The notes under the pieces are model-generated. The model saw only the letters and a list, made by a program, of their open reading frames with translations, was not told the origin of the DNA and searched no databases. From contig NZ_RBKS01000001.1 in NCBI RefSeq assembly GCF_003634555.1, positions 682,001 through 746,000 on the forward strand: a stretch of 64,000 nucleotides of DNA. The letters run 5' to 3'. This document shows, piece by piece, positions 8,078 through 16,884 of the stretch; the stretch's first letter is position 1, and each line of letters starts with the position of its first letter. The DNA comes from Frondihabitans australicus (lineage in GTDB: Bacteria; Actinomycetota; Actinomycetes; Actinomycetales; Microbacteriaceae). The position numbers were made by a program, and so were the translations under genes.

Positions 8078-9348
8078 CGGCCATGTCTGCGATCGACCGG
8101 CCCCGTCGTCTGCGGCGCCAGCACGAAGGCCCGTACCTGGCCGCCATGATGCTCTGCACCATCGTGCTTCAACGGTTCGCCCTCAGTTTCGGCGGCAACT
8201 CGATTCCACTGATCCTGCCCGTCATTCTCGTCTTCATTGCGGTCGGCTACGCCACGCGTGTGCTCGAATTCGACCGCTTCCGCGGGATTCTCGTGGCGAT
8301 TCTCTGTCTCACCGGGCTCGCCTGCTCGTTGGCGCAGATCGCGGTCGGGGCGGTTCCGTCCATCTTCTCGTTGGGTCTCCTCGCAGTCCTGTACGTGCCG
8401 GCTGCCTTTCGATCGTCACAGGGGCCGGCAGCCGTTGCTCTCGTCGCGACCGTCTTCACCCGACTCATGGTCGGCGCGGCCATCGTCGCCCTCCTTCAGT
8501 TCGGGCTGCAGTACGTGGGTCTCCCGAACGTCGACTGGATCGGAACGCTGCTCCCCACAGAGTTCACGGTCCAGGGGTTCAGCCCCAACGCGTTCATCGT
8601 GTACGGCTCCGAACTTCGCCGATCCAACGGCGTCATCTTCCTGGAGCCGTCCTTCCTGTCGATGTATCTCGGCCTGGCGATCCTGATCGGTATCCGGCGA
8701 CGGACGCACTGGGCGGTTCTGCTGATTCTGCTGGCAGGCATGGTCCCGACTCTCGCCGGAAACGGTCTGGTGATCCTCATCCCCGGGGCGATCCTCACGT
8801 TCTTCTCGCCGATTCGGCGGAACCTCCTCGCCCTGCTTCCAGGCCTGGTCGCCGCCGTGGCCGCGGCGGCCGTTACTCCACTCGGTCGTTTGTATGTCGG
8901 ACGTTCAGGAGAAGCATCGAACAGCACGAGCAGCTCGAGTTTCCGGTTCGTCCAGCCGTACACGCGCTTCCTGCCGGCATCGTTCGACTCGCCTTTCCAC
9001 ACGTTGTTCGGTCACGGTTCCGGAACGGCCGACGACTATCTCAACGGTCTCGGACTGAGCGACATCACTCGAGCCACCATCCCGAAGATCCTCTTCGAAT
9101 ACGGCATGGCAGGCGCGGTGGGGATCCTCGGGGTGATCTGCGTCCTCTTCGCACTCGGCCTCGCCGGTCGACCATGGCTCCTCGGCTTGGCGTTCGCGTT
9201 CCTGTTCCTGAACGCGTCGCTCCTCCAAGCCGAGCTCGTGTTCTGCACGGTGTTCTGGCTCAACATCCTGCCGCCACCGGAGCGAGCTTCGAGATATTCG
9301 GCGGCCCATCAACCGATCCTTCAGACGAGAGTGGTGGAGCCCGCATGA
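8074..9348 (+). CDS. Polytopic membrane protein, candidate Wzy-type polysaccharide polymerase
   Basis: 424 residues with about ten to twelve hydrophobic helices and a large extracytoplasmic loop (about residues 265-330) between later helices, the usual shape of O-antigen ligase/polymerase (Wzy) proteins. The position between glycosyltransferases and a Wzx flippase supports polymerase of the lipid-linked repeat units at the outer face. Wzy proteins are too divergent for motif-level proof, so the function is inferred from topology and context. It is translationally coupled on both sides by 4-bp overlaps. Confidence 0.72.
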   Translation: MTAMSAIDRPRRLRRQHEGPYLAAMMLCTIVLQRFALSFGGNSIPLILPVILVFIAVGYATRVLEFDRFRGILVAILCLTGLACSLAQIAVGAVPSIFSLGLLAVLYVPAAFRSSQGPAAVALVATVFTRLMVGAAIVALLQFGLQYVGLPNVDWIGTLLPTEFTVQGFSPNAFIVYGSELRRSNGVIFLEPSFLSMYLGLAILIGIRRRTHWAVLLILLAGMVPTLAGNGLVILIPGAILTFFSPIRRNLLALLPGLVAAVAAAAVTPLGRLYVGRSGEASNSTSSSSFRFVQPYTRFLPASFDSPFHTLFGHGSGTADDYLNGLGLSDITRATIPKILFEYGMAGAVGILGVICVLFALGLAGRPWLLGLAFAFLFLNASLLQAELVFCTVFWLNILPPPERASRYSAAHQPILQTRVVEPA

Positions 9349-10634
9349 CGATCACACCGCAACTCGACGAGAAGAGTGGTGAGCAGGCGACCCCGGCCGG
9401 CGGCCTCCGGCGCCGGGCGATCTGGATCATCGCGGACCAGGCTCTGTCGAGTCTGTCCAATGCCGGCCTGACGATCGGTGTCGCTCGCGTCGTCTCGGAC
9501 ACGCAGTACGGTGCCTTCGCGCTCGCGTTCACCGTGTACTCGCTGACGCTGGCCCTGTCTCAGTCGGTCACGAACCAGGTGCTCGTCATCGGCTATTCGG
9601 CGGCGGACTCGCCGAAGCGTCACAGAGCCGCGATGGCCGGGGCAGGTTCGGCCGTCGTCGTCGGGCTCGCGGCCACCGTCATCCTGGTCGTGGCGGGACT
9701 ACTCGTCGGCATTCCCGTGCGCGAGACTCTCATCGCCGACGCCATCGTGCTGCCCGGTCTGCTGCTGCAGGACTTCTGGCGGACAGTATTCGTGGCGTTC
9801 GGCGCGCCGCGGAAGGCCTTCGTCAACGACCTGATCTGGACGGTCCTCTGGGCACTGGCCTTCGCAGTCCTGATCGCGCTTCACATCGACATGGCGGCTG
9901 TGTACTTCCTCGCGTGGGGGCTGACGGGAGTTGCTGCGGCGGTCTATGGGATCCGTCAGGCCGGAGCGCGACCCGCCCTCGGTCGCGCTCGACTCTGGCT
10001 CCTCGGACATCGCGACATCAGCGTTCCCTCTTTCGCCAACACCCTGTCGGCGATGGGAGCGATCCAGGTCGGATTTCTCATCATCGCCAGCATCGGAGGT
10101 GTCGAGGTCGTCGGTGCGCTGCGTGCCTCGCAGACTCTGCTCGGGCCGCTGAACATCATCGGATTCGCGCTGAGCGCGTTCGCCGTACCGGAGATCGTGC
10201 GTCGCGACCTTCGGGCCCGGGGTCTCATCCTGGCGGCAGTCGGTCTGAGTGGCGTTCTGGTGGTCGCGGCGGCGGCCTGGGGAGCGATCCTGCTGCTTCT
10301 TCCTGATTCCGTCGGTCGAGAGCTTCTCGGAGACACGTGGTCGGGCACCAGGACCACCATGCCGGGGCTGGTCCTCTACTACTGCTCGATCGTCGCCACA
10401 ACCGGTGCCACCGCCGTCATGAAGGCCCTGAACAGGATGCGATCGGTGCTCCTCACGAGCGTCATCCTCGGCCCCCTGGTGCTCGCATTCTCGGTGGTCG
10501 GCGTCATCGTTCAGGGTGACCGAGGTGCCGCCGAGGGTTTCGGTCTCGCAGCCGCGGTCGTCATCGTGCCGTGTTGGATCCTGCTGGTCCGAGACGCGCG
10601 CCGCGGCAAGCGGCCCGTCGACGACGTACTCTGA
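9345..10634 (+). CDS. Wzx-like polysaccharide flippase (MATE/MOP superfamily)
   Basis: 429 residues with twelve or more predicted helices and paired repeats typical of MOP-superfamily exporters (start RRRAIWIIADQALSSLSNAGL, and a similar second half). It is expected to flip the undecaprenyl-linked EPS repeat unit across the membrane for polymerisation. The ATG overlaps the preceding stop (ATGA). An upstream in-frame extension to 9174 exists but lies inside the polymerase gene and is rejected. Last gene of the plus-strand EPS operon; only 17 bp separate it from the convergent glycosyltransferase gene, with no visible terminator. Confidence 0.85.
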   Translation: MTITPQLDEKSGEQATPAGGLRRRAIWIIADQALSSLSNAGLTIGVARVVSDTQYGAFALAFTVYSLTLALSQSVTNQVLVIGYSAADSPKRHRAAMAGAGSAVVVGLAATVILVVAGLLVGIPVRETLIADAIVLPGLLLQDFWRTVFVAFGAPRKAFVNDLIWTVLWALAFAVLIALHIDMAAVYFLAWGLTGVAAAVYGIRQAGARPALGRARLWLLGHRDISVPSFANTLSAMGAIQVGFLIIASIGGVEVVGALRASQTLLGPLNIIGFALSAFAVPEIVRRDLRARGLILAAVGLSGVLVVAAAAWGAILLLLPDSVGRELLGDTWSGTRTTMPGLVLYYCSIVATTGATAVMKALNRMRSVLLTSVILGPLVLAFSVVGVIVQGDRGAAEGFGLAAAVVIVPCWILLVRDARRGKRPVDDVL

Positions 10635-10651
10635 CCTGCCGGACAGATCGT

Positions 10652-11689
10652 TCAGCGCGAGCGAGCCAGGCGCGTGACGGCGGCGAGTATGCGTCCTCGC
10701 TTCGCCGCCGACCGGCGCTTTTCCACCATCTCGCGAGAGATCCGCGCGGGAACGATCGACAACGAGATGGCCCAGAGTGAGAACGCCACTCGCTGCGACA
10801 GCGTGTAGCCGGACCCGCTCACGGCCGCCGCGTAGCGGATGCCCGTCCGGAGCGTCGGGCGCCGACCCTGGAGCGCGTCTTTCATGAGGAAGCGCTCCAG
10901 CACGTAGGCAGAGCTCTCGATCCGCGGCGGGGTCATGCCCTTGTCGCGCAAGATCGACTCGGCCTGTTCCCAGCGCGAGCGGTATCGAGTCAGCTCACGA
11001 TCCATGAGCTCAACCGTGGGATTGCCCCACGATGACTTGCTCGCCGCGTGCACCCTGTAGCGGGCCAGCGGCTGATTGACGGACACGACGTCTCCGAAGT
11101 AAGGAGCGACCTGAGCCGGAACGCCGTCGTACGCACCGCGTTCATCCAGGTCACGGTTGCGCAGGAACCGAAGGTAGTCGGTCCAGAACACGTTGCCGGA
11201 CGTCGGCGCACACACGTAGAAGCCGAGTGTGCCGTTGTCATCGATCATCGATGCGCTGTCGTATCCGGCCCGATACGACGGGAACACGCTGTCGATCGCC
11301 GTTCCTGTTTCGTCCATGGAACGGAGCTGGAACTGAACCTTGACGGGACAGCTCTGGAGGAGATCGCCGAGCGATTCCAGGAGATCAGGCTCGGCCACGT
11401 CGTCGGCGTCGAGCAGGTAGAAGTAGTCGCAGTCGGTGGCATCGAGCGCGGCAAATGCAGCACTCAGCGGACCGCCGTTCTCTTTCGAGATGACGGTCAC
11501 ACGGTCGGCGAACTCGGCGATGACATCACGAGAGGAATCGGTCGAGCCGTCGTCCACGACGATGATCTCGTCGAAGGGAATCGTCTGCTCCAGAAGACTC
11601 CGGATTGCGGACGCGACGTAACGTTCGTAGTTGTAGTTGACGACAACGCCGACAACTCGGAATGCAGATGCGCGGGATTCCAAGATCAT
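10652..11689 (-). CDS. Glycosyltransferase, GT2 family
   Basis: 345 residues. A canonical GT2 N-terminus: VVGVVVNYNYERYVASAIRS, IIVVDDGSTDSSRD, KENGGPLSAAF and the metal-binding YLLDADDVAEPD (DxD). The C-terminal 100 residues are helical and may bind the acceptor. Likely transfers a sugar onto the EPS repeat unit. ATG 11689 was chosen because the family normally begins just before the VVGVVVNYN strand; ATG 11734 in frame is possible and neither has a clear ribosome site. It is transcribed toward the flippase gene, downstream of the lectin-GH26 gene with an 88-bp gap. Confidence 0.85.
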   Translation of the reverse strand: MILESRASAFRVVGVVVNYNYERYVASAIRSLLEQTIPFDEIIVVDDGSTDSSRDVIAEFADRVTVISKENGGPLSAAFAALDATDCDYFYLLDADDVAEPDLLESLGDLLQSCPVKVQFQLRSMDETGTAIDSVFPSYRAGYDSASMIDDNGTLGFYVCAPTSGNVFWTDYLRFLRNRDLDERGAYDGVPAQVAPYFGDVVSVNQPLARYRVHAASKSSWGNPTVELMDRELTRYRSRWEQAESILRDKGMTPPRIESSAYVLERFLMKDALQGRRPTLRTGIRYAAAVSGSGYTLSQRVAFSLWAISLSIVPARISREMVEKRRSAAKRGRILAAVTRLARSR

Positions 11690-11777
11690 AGGGGCCCATC
11701 GTTGAGGAAGCGGTGGATCCGGTACCCACATCATCCCACAGGTGTCGCCCAGAGGACGCGACTCGGCTCGACGCGGC

Positions 11778-13175
11778 TCAGCGTCGCGTGAACCAGAGGG
11801 CTCGGCCAGCCGAATTGCGAAGCACGAGGTTGCCGTCGGACTGCATGGTGAGTGTCGACCCCGCGCCGCGACCCGACGTGCGGGTGTACCAGACCGGCGA
11901 CGGAGTCGAGCGATAGAGGACGAGATTGGCGTCGTTCTGAAGACTCAGACGCGTTCCGTGCTTGCCCGCTGTTTTCGACTGCCAGATGGCCTTGTTCGCT
12001 GAGGTGTAGACGACGAGGTTGCCGTCCGACTGAAACGCGAGACGGTACTTTCCGTTCGACGACACGAGGGAGGAACCCGGGGTCATGGATGTGCCCGCCT
12101 TCAGCCAGCTCGGTGACGGAGCGGGCGACGACTTCGGCGCTGACGGCGAGGTCGCGGGACCGGACGTGAAGAAGGCCTTGTACGCGGCGGACGACTTGGG
12201 CATCGCTGCGTCCGGGCCGTAGAGCTGGAAGTCCCTGTTGTAGCCACCGACATTGAAGAGGATGTCGTACGCGATCTGCCCGGCGCCGTCCCCGCCGTTC
12301 GCCTTGGCATAGCTCAACAGGTCGGTGACGAAGGCGGGCGAGTCGCCGAACTCGTTGTCGCCGGACCACTCGGGGATGGCGAGCGGCAGTCCCTGGCTCT
12401 TGGCGTAGGCGAGGTACTGAGCGAGGCCCTTCGGCGCACCCCACTGATCCGTGTCCTGGAGGGACGATGACCACTGGGTATCGGATGACACGTAGGGATA
12501 CTGGTTGTAGTAGTCCACGCCGATCACGTCGACGTAATAGCTGCCCGGGAAGAACTTCCTCCAGTCCATCCCCGTGCCGATCGACTCACGATTCAGACTG
12601 AAGACGAGCTTGGCCTGAGGAAAGATTCGCTGCTGCAACGCGCGATAGCGCTTCCAGGCGGCGTCGAAGTAGGTGTAGTTCGACGCATTGACGCTCCACG
12701 GGTACCAGTTGCCGTTCATCTCGTGAGCGAACCGGATATACGTGGTGGCCGTCGTGCCGGAACGGAGCTTCTTCAAGAGGGTCAGCGAGGTCGTCCAGCG
12801 CGCGTCGTATGCGCCGGAGGCCGCGGCCTGCCAGGTCTCGCCGGCATCGATGGCGCCGACGGCGACATCGACCGGCTTGTTCCAGTTCGCGAGGTCGCCA
12901 CCCTGCTGGAACTGCCAGAAGTTCACGCTGTTGAGATCGTTGTCCGACCACGTGCCGGCGATGTCGACGCTCGCTCCACGCCACGTTCCGAAGCTTCCGT
13001 CCGAGACGCCGTTCCCGGAAGCTCCCGAGAGCTCACTGCCAGACGTCGTCGCGTTCGCGACTCCGTCCGTAGCCACAACGGGGGACAAGACGAGTCCGAA
13101 TGCGAGAACGGCGATGCCGATCCTGCCGAAAATCCTCACGAGTACGAAGCGCTTCCCTGGTGCGTCGGGGTACAT
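11778..13175 (-). CDS. Secreted GH26 glycanase with C-terminal bulb-type mannose-binding lectin
   Basis: 465 residues. An N-terminal signal (about 1-41, cleavage near ANA) and a GH26 catalytic domain (about 60-340) with acid/base Glu152 in RFAHEMNGNWYPW and nucleophile Glu269 in AIPEWSG. A Ser/Pro-rich linker (about 340-355) leads to a bulb-type (GNA-like) lectin domain (356-465) with three copies of the QxDxNxVxY motif: FQSDGNLVVY, LQNDANLVLY and a weaker MQSDGNLVLR. Such lectins bind mannose, consistent with a mannose-containing polysaccharide target. Paralogue of the lipoprotein at 1-915, with near-identical active-site segments. It sits in the EPS locus, suggesting turnover or trimming of the cell's own polymer rather than foraging alone. 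Confidence 0.9.
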   Translation of the reverse strand: MYPDAPGKRFVLVRIFGRIGIAVLAFGLVLSPVVATDGVANATTSGSELSGASGNGVSDGSFGTWRGASVDIAGTWSDNDLNSVNFWQFQQGGDLANWNKPVDVAVGAIDAGETWQAAASGAYDARWTTSLTLLKKLRSGTTATTYIRFAHEMNGNWYPWSVNASNYTYFDAAWKRYRALQQRIFPQAKLVFSLNRESIGTGMDWRKFFPGSYYVDVIGVDYYNQYPYVSSDTQWSSSLQDTDQWGAPKGLAQYLAYAKSQGLPLAIPEWSGDNEFGDSPAFVTDLLSYAKANGGDGAGQIAYDILFNVGGYNRDFQLYGPDAAMPKSSAAYKAFFTSGPATSPSAPKSSPAPSPSWLKAGTSMTPGSSLVSSNGKYRLAFQSDGNLVVYTSANKAIWQSKTAGKHGTRLSLQNDANLVLYRSTPSPVWYTRTSGRGAGSTLTMQSDGNLVLRNSAGRALWFTRR

Positions 13176-13229
13176 GTCCGTACTCGACGGTATGTCACTT
13201 CCAGGTGAGGTGCGAGTCCCCCCTTAGGT

Positions 13230-13249
13230 TGTCGGCACAAGTGCCGACA
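13230..13249. terminator. Hairpin downstream of the Lrp/AsnC gene
   Basis: TGTCGGCAC and GTGCCGACA form 9-bp arms around AA. It lies 12 bp past the stop of the minus-strand AsnC gene, before the promoter region of the GH26 gene. There is no T-run, so termination is inferred from position and stem strength. Confidence 0.5.
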
Positions 13250-13261
13250 GTGAGGCACCCC

Positions 13262-13735
13262 CTACCGCGTCCCCCAGTCGTACTGCTGCTTGTGCAGCTT
13301 CAGGTAGACGAACGTCTCGGTCGCGACGACGCCGTCGAGCGACCGGATCCGCGAGTTCAGCAGGACGAGCAGCTCCTCGTCGTCCTCGCACACGACCTCG
13401 GCGAGCAGGTCGAACGTGCCGGCGGTGAGCACCACGTAGTCGACCTCGGGCAGGGCTGCCAGGGCATCGGCGACGATGCGCGTGTCGCCGGTCACGCGGA
13501 TCCCGATCATCGCCTGCCGGTAGAAGCCGAGCTGCAGCGGGTCGGTCACGGCGACGATCTGCATGATGCCCGACTCGGTGAGGCGCTGCACCCGCTGCCG
13601 CACGGCGGCCTCGCTGAGCCCCACGGCTTTTGCGATCTCCGTGTACGAGCGACGGCCGTCCTCCTGCAGCTGCTCGATGATCTTCTTCGAGGTCGCGTCG
13701 AGGTGCGTGGGGGAGGTGCGCGGAACGGTCGCCAT
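13262..13735 (-). CDS. Lrp/AsnC-family transcriptional regulator
   Basis: 157 residues. An N-terminal helix-turn-helix (LDATSKKIIEQLQEDGRRSYTEIAKAVGLSEAAVRQRVQRL, about 12-52) and a C-terminal RAM ligand-binding domain (about 75-150: FYRQAMIGIRV, YVVLTAGTFDLLAEVVCEDDEELL). These regulators bind amino acids and act as octamers, often controlling their own gene or nearby amino-acid genes. No amino-acid gene is adjacent, so the target is unknown. The 71-bp gap to the GH13 gene holds A/T-richer palindromic sequence (GCGATATCGC) that could be an autoregulatory site. Confidence 0.9.
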   Translation of the reverse strand: MATVPRTSPTHLDATSKKIIEQLQEDGRRSYTEIAKAVGLSEAAVRQRVQRLTESGIMQIVAVTDPLQLGFYRQAMIGIRVTGDTRIVADALAALPEVDYVVLTAGTFDLLAEVVCEDDEELLVLLNSRIRSLDGVVATETFVYLKLHKQQYDWGTR

Positions 13736-13806
13736 TCGACGATTCTCGCGATCTCGACGGCGTCAGACAAGCGATATCGCGCAGGATCGCGAACACTCGC
13801 CCGATA

Positions 13807-15522
13807 TCAGTCGAGGGCGAGGACCCGGAACTCCCACGGCCGCAGGCTCTCCGCGGCCACGGTAGGCGCGTAGTTGCCGAGGAGCACGGGGTGGTCGGCC
13901 CCCGGATCCTGCGCCCTCGCCAGCGACAGCCCGTCGAGCGGCAGCGCCGCGCCCGAGAGGTTGGCCATCGCGAGCAGGCGCGACGTGTCGAGGGTGCGAG
14001 TGAACGCCCACAGCGCGGGGTGCGACGGCTCGAGCAGCTCGAACCGACCCTGACGGACGACCGCCGACGAGTGTCGCAACGCGATGAGGCGACGGTAGAA
14101 CTCGACGATCGACCGCGACCCCGCGGCCAGGTCGGCCTGGACGTTGACGGTCGACGCCGAGGCGGGCGGCGCCAGCCACGGAACACCGGTCGTGAAGCCG
14201 ACGCCGGGCCCGGCCGACCACTGCACCGGGGTGCGGGCGTTGTCGCGCGAACGGAATGCGAGCGAGTCGAGCACGTCGTCGAGAGGGCGCCCGGTCGCGA
14301 GCTCGTCGGCGGCCCAGTTGAGCGACTCGAGGTCGCGGTAGTCCGACAGCGACCGATAGCCGGCGTTCGTCATGCCGATCTCGTCGCCCTGATAGACGTA
14401 CGGGGTGCCGCGATGCAGGTGCAGGATCCCCGCCAGCGCCGTGGCCGACTCGTACCGGAACGCGCCGTCGTCGCCGAATCGCGACACCGACCTCGGCTGA
14501 TCGTGGTTGCCGAAGTAGAGGCTGTTCCAGCCGCGGTCGGCGAGGCCCTCCTGCCAGCGGGCCAGCGACGCCTTGAGCGCCGGCAGGGCGAGCGGGATGT
14601 TGTCGAATTTGGTGCGGGGGCCGTGATCGAGGCCGACGTGCTCGAACTGGAAGACCATGTCGAGCTCTCCGCGATCCTGCGCCGTGAACGCCACGGCGTC
14701 GTCGACGGTGGCGCCAGGAGTCTCGCCGACGGTGATGAGCTGGGCGTCACGCCCGGCGAAGACCCGCTCGTGCATCTCGTGGAGGTACTCGTGCACCTGC
14801 GGGCCCATGACGTAGCCGCGGCTCTCGCCGACCAGGTCGCGCTCGATCTTCGCGATCGTGTTGATGACGTCCATGCGGAACCCGTCGACGCCGCGGTCGA
14901 GCCACCAGGTCATCATCGAGTAGACCGCGTCGCGCATCTCGGCGTTCGCCCAGTTCAGGTCGGGCTGCTCGCGGGCGAAGATGTGCAGGTAGTACTGCCC
15001 GGTCGTCTCGTCGAGCTGCCAGCCCGGGCCCGAGAAGACGCTGTTCCAGAGGTTCGGCTCGCGGCGCGCGGCGTCTGCGGGGTCGAGCCCGGCGACGCCC
15101 GAGCGGTCGACCGGGTCGCGCCACAGGTACCAGTCGCGCTTCGGGTTGTCGAGGGACGACCGCGACTCGACGAACCAGGCGTGCTGGTCGCTGGTGTGGT
15201 TGACGACGAGGTCCATGATCAGCTTGAGGCCGCGCGCGTGACACTCCGCGAGCAACGCGTCGTACTCGTCGAGGGTGCCGAACAGCGGATCGATGCTCTG
15301 GTAGTCGCTGATGTCGTAGCCGTTGTCGACCTGCGGCGAGCGGTAGATCGGCGAGAGCCAGACGACATCGACTCCGAGATGCACGAGGTGGTCGAGGTGC
15401 TGCCGGATGCCGCCGAGGTCGCCGATGCCGTCGCCGTTCGAGTCGGCGAAGCTGCGGGGATAGATTTGGTAGACGACGGCGTTCGTCCACCACGGAAGAT
15501 CGGTCGGGGCGTCGTCGCTCAT
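13807..15522 (-). CDS. GH13 alpha-glucosidase / oligo-1,6-glucosidase
   Basis: 571 residues, normal length for the family. The alpha-amylase (beta/alpha)8 barrel starts WWTNAVVYQIYPRSFADSNG and shows region I DLVVNHTSDQH, region II GFRMDVIN (nucleophile Asp), region III TVGETPG (acid/base Glu) and region IV FGNHDQPR (transition-state Asp). The C-terminal 80 residues form the usual beta-sandwich. It should release glucose from the non-reducing ends of short alpha-glucosides in the cytoplasm; no signal peptide is seen. ATG 15522 with AGG upstream is used; a longer frame runs into the LacI gene. It is divergent from that LacI regulator (77-bp shared region), which may control it. Confidence 0.93.
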   Translation of the reverse strand: MSDDAPTDLPWWTNAVVYQIYPRSFADSNGDGIGDLGGIRQHLDHLVHLGVDVVWLSPIYRSPQVDNGYDISDYQSIDPLFGTLDEYDALLAECHARGLKLIMDLVVNHTSDQHAWFVESRSSLDNPKRDWYLWRDPVDRSGVAGLDPADAARREPNLWNSVFSGPGWQLDETTGQYYLHIFAREQPDLNWANAEMRDAVYSMMTWWLDRGVDGFRMDVINTIAKIERDLVGESRGYVMGPQVHEYLHEMHERVFAGRDAQLITVGETPGATVDDAVAFTAQDRGELDMVFQFEHVGLDHGPRTKFDNIPLALPALKASLARWQEGLADRGWNSLYFGNHDQPRSVSRFGDDGAFRYESATALAGILHLHRGTPYVYQGDEIGMTNAGYRSLSDYRDLESLNWAADELATGRPLDDVLDSLAFRSRDNARTPVQWSAGPGVGFTTGVPWLAPPASASTVNVQADLAAGSRSIVEFYRRLIALRHSSAVVRQGRFELLEPSHPALWAFTRTLDTSRLLAMANLSGAALPLDGLSLARAQDPGADHPVLLGNYAPTVAAESLRPWEFRVLALD

Positions 15523-15599
15523 GGTTCCAGCCTGGCACGACCCCGCGACACGCTTCGCAGGGGCGAGTCCCGGAGCACCGTCCACCCCGAGGAGTCCCG

Positions 15600-16772
15600 A
15601 TGCAGAAGACCCCCACCGTCTACGACGTGGCGGCGCACGCCGGGGTGTCGATCGCGACCGTCTCGAGGGTCTTTCGTCGTCCCGACGATGTACGCGCATC
15701 CACCCGCGAGACCGTCCTCGCCTCCGTGCGCGCCCTCGGCTACGTCCCCAGCGCGAGCGCCCGCGGCCTCGCGGCACGGCGCACCGGCGTGCTGGGGCTC
15801 TTCTTCCCCGACTTCGACGACGTCGACCACACCGGCGACGCCGACCCCTCGATCGGCACCGACCCGTCGATCGGCACCGCCCCCTCCAGCGGCCCAGGCC
15901 CCGGGTCGCAGGAGCCCGCCGACACCCCCACGGCCACCGTCGAGATCGTCTCCGACCTGCACCCCGCCGACACCCCTCGGCGCACGGACCTCTACTTCGA
16001 CGCCGTCCTCCGCGGCAGCGAGGTGCAGGCCTGGCGCGACGGCTTCACGCTCATGATCGGCGTCGGGCGGGGCTCGAACCCGGTGGAGATGGTGACCGAC
16101 ATCGCCGGGCGCGTCGACGGGCTGGCGCTGCTCGCGCACAGCGTGCCTGACGCGATCCTCGAGCACGTGTCGCGCCGCGTGCCGATCGTGCTCATCGCCG
16201 GCGACCGGCAGGGCGACGACTACGACCACGTGACCGTCGCCAACGCCGAGGGCATGCACGCTCTCGTCGCCCACCTCGTCGACGACCTCGGCGTGCGCGA
16301 CTTCGCGTTCGTCTCAGGCCCGGAGGGGTCGCCAGACGACCAGGAGCGCTACGACGGGTTCCGTCTCGCGCTCGAGCAGTGTGGGCTCGATGCCCGGGCC
16401 GTGCCGGTGGTGCGGGGGGACTTCACGCGCTCGGGCGGCCGGGCTGTGGGCGAGCGGCTGCTCGCTGCTCCTGCGCCCCTGCCTCGGGCGCTCGTCTGCT
16501 CGAACGATCAGACCGCCCTCGGCGTGATGTCGGCGCTGGCCGCCGCGGGGGTGTCGGTGCCGGGCGACGTGATCGTGACCGGGTTCGACGGCATCGAGGA
16601 GGGGCGGCTGTCGTCGCCGCCGCTGACCACGGTCGAGCAGCCGATGCTCGAGCTCGGGCGGGCCGCGATGAGCGTGATGCGGCGCCGGCTCGACGACCCG
16701 GAGCAGGCGCCGATCAGCGTGCGTCTGCCGGTGAAGGTGCTGCTGCGGGGGAGCTCCGAGCCCGTCTCGTAG
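15600..16772 (+). CDS. LacI-family transcriptional regulator with low-complexity insertion
   Basis: 390 residues, about 50 more than usual. The N-terminal LacI helix-turn-helix (TVYDVAAHAGVSIATVSRVF) and hinge (YVPSASARGLAARRTGVLGLFF) are followed by a periplasmic-binding-protein-like sensor domain. Residues about 75-128, just after the first sensor strand, form a Pro/Ser/Thr/Asp-rich stretch with the repeat DPSIGTDPSIGT that ordinary LacI proteins lack. The rest is normal (FVSGPEGSPDDQERYDGF, VTGFDGIEEGRLSSPPLTTV). Ribosome site GAGGAG ends 6 nt before ATG 15600. It probably represses the downstream transporter-glucosidase operon through the operator at 16809-16822 and possibly the divergent alpha-glucosidase. 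Confidence 0.92.
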   Translation: MQKTPTVYDVAAHAGVSIATVSRVFRRPDDVRASTRETVLASVRALGYVPSASARGLAARRTGVLGLFFPDFDDVDHTGDADPSIGTDPSIGTAPSSGPGPGSQEPADTPTATVEIVSDLHPADTPRRTDLYFDAVLRGSEVQAWRDGFTLMIGVGRGSNPVEMVTDIAGRVDGLALLAHSVPDAILEHVSRRVPIVLIAGDRQGDDYDHVTVANAEGMHALVAHLVDDLGVRDFAFVSGPEGSPDDQERYDGFRLALEQCGLDARAVPVVRGDFTRSGGRAVGERLLAAPAPLPRALVCSNDQTALGVMSALAAAGVSVPGDVIVTGFDGIEEGRLSSPPLTTVEQPMLELGRAAMSVMRRRLDDPEQAPISVRLPVKVLLRGSSEPVS

Positions 16773-16795
16773 CGTCGCGCCGCGGCGCCCAGGGG

Positions 16796-16824
16796 TTGCA
16801 TCGATCGATGTATGCGCTTACAGT
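16796..16824 (+). promoter_or_regulatory. Promoter with overlapping LacI-type operator
   Basis: TTGCAT (16796-16801) and TACAGT (16819-16824) form a -35/-10 pair with 17-bp spacing. TGTATGCGCTTACA (16809-16822) differs by one base from a perfect palindrome centred on CG, the standard form of LacI-family operators, and overlaps the -10. The palindrome CATCGATCGATG (16799-16810) adjoins it. Binding here would block the transporter operon beginning at 16885. Confidence 0.7.
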
Positions 16825-16884
16825 CGAGTGCAGGTGCTCGCGCGGACGCGACGCGCCCGACCGACAGGAAGGCCGGAAGCAACG

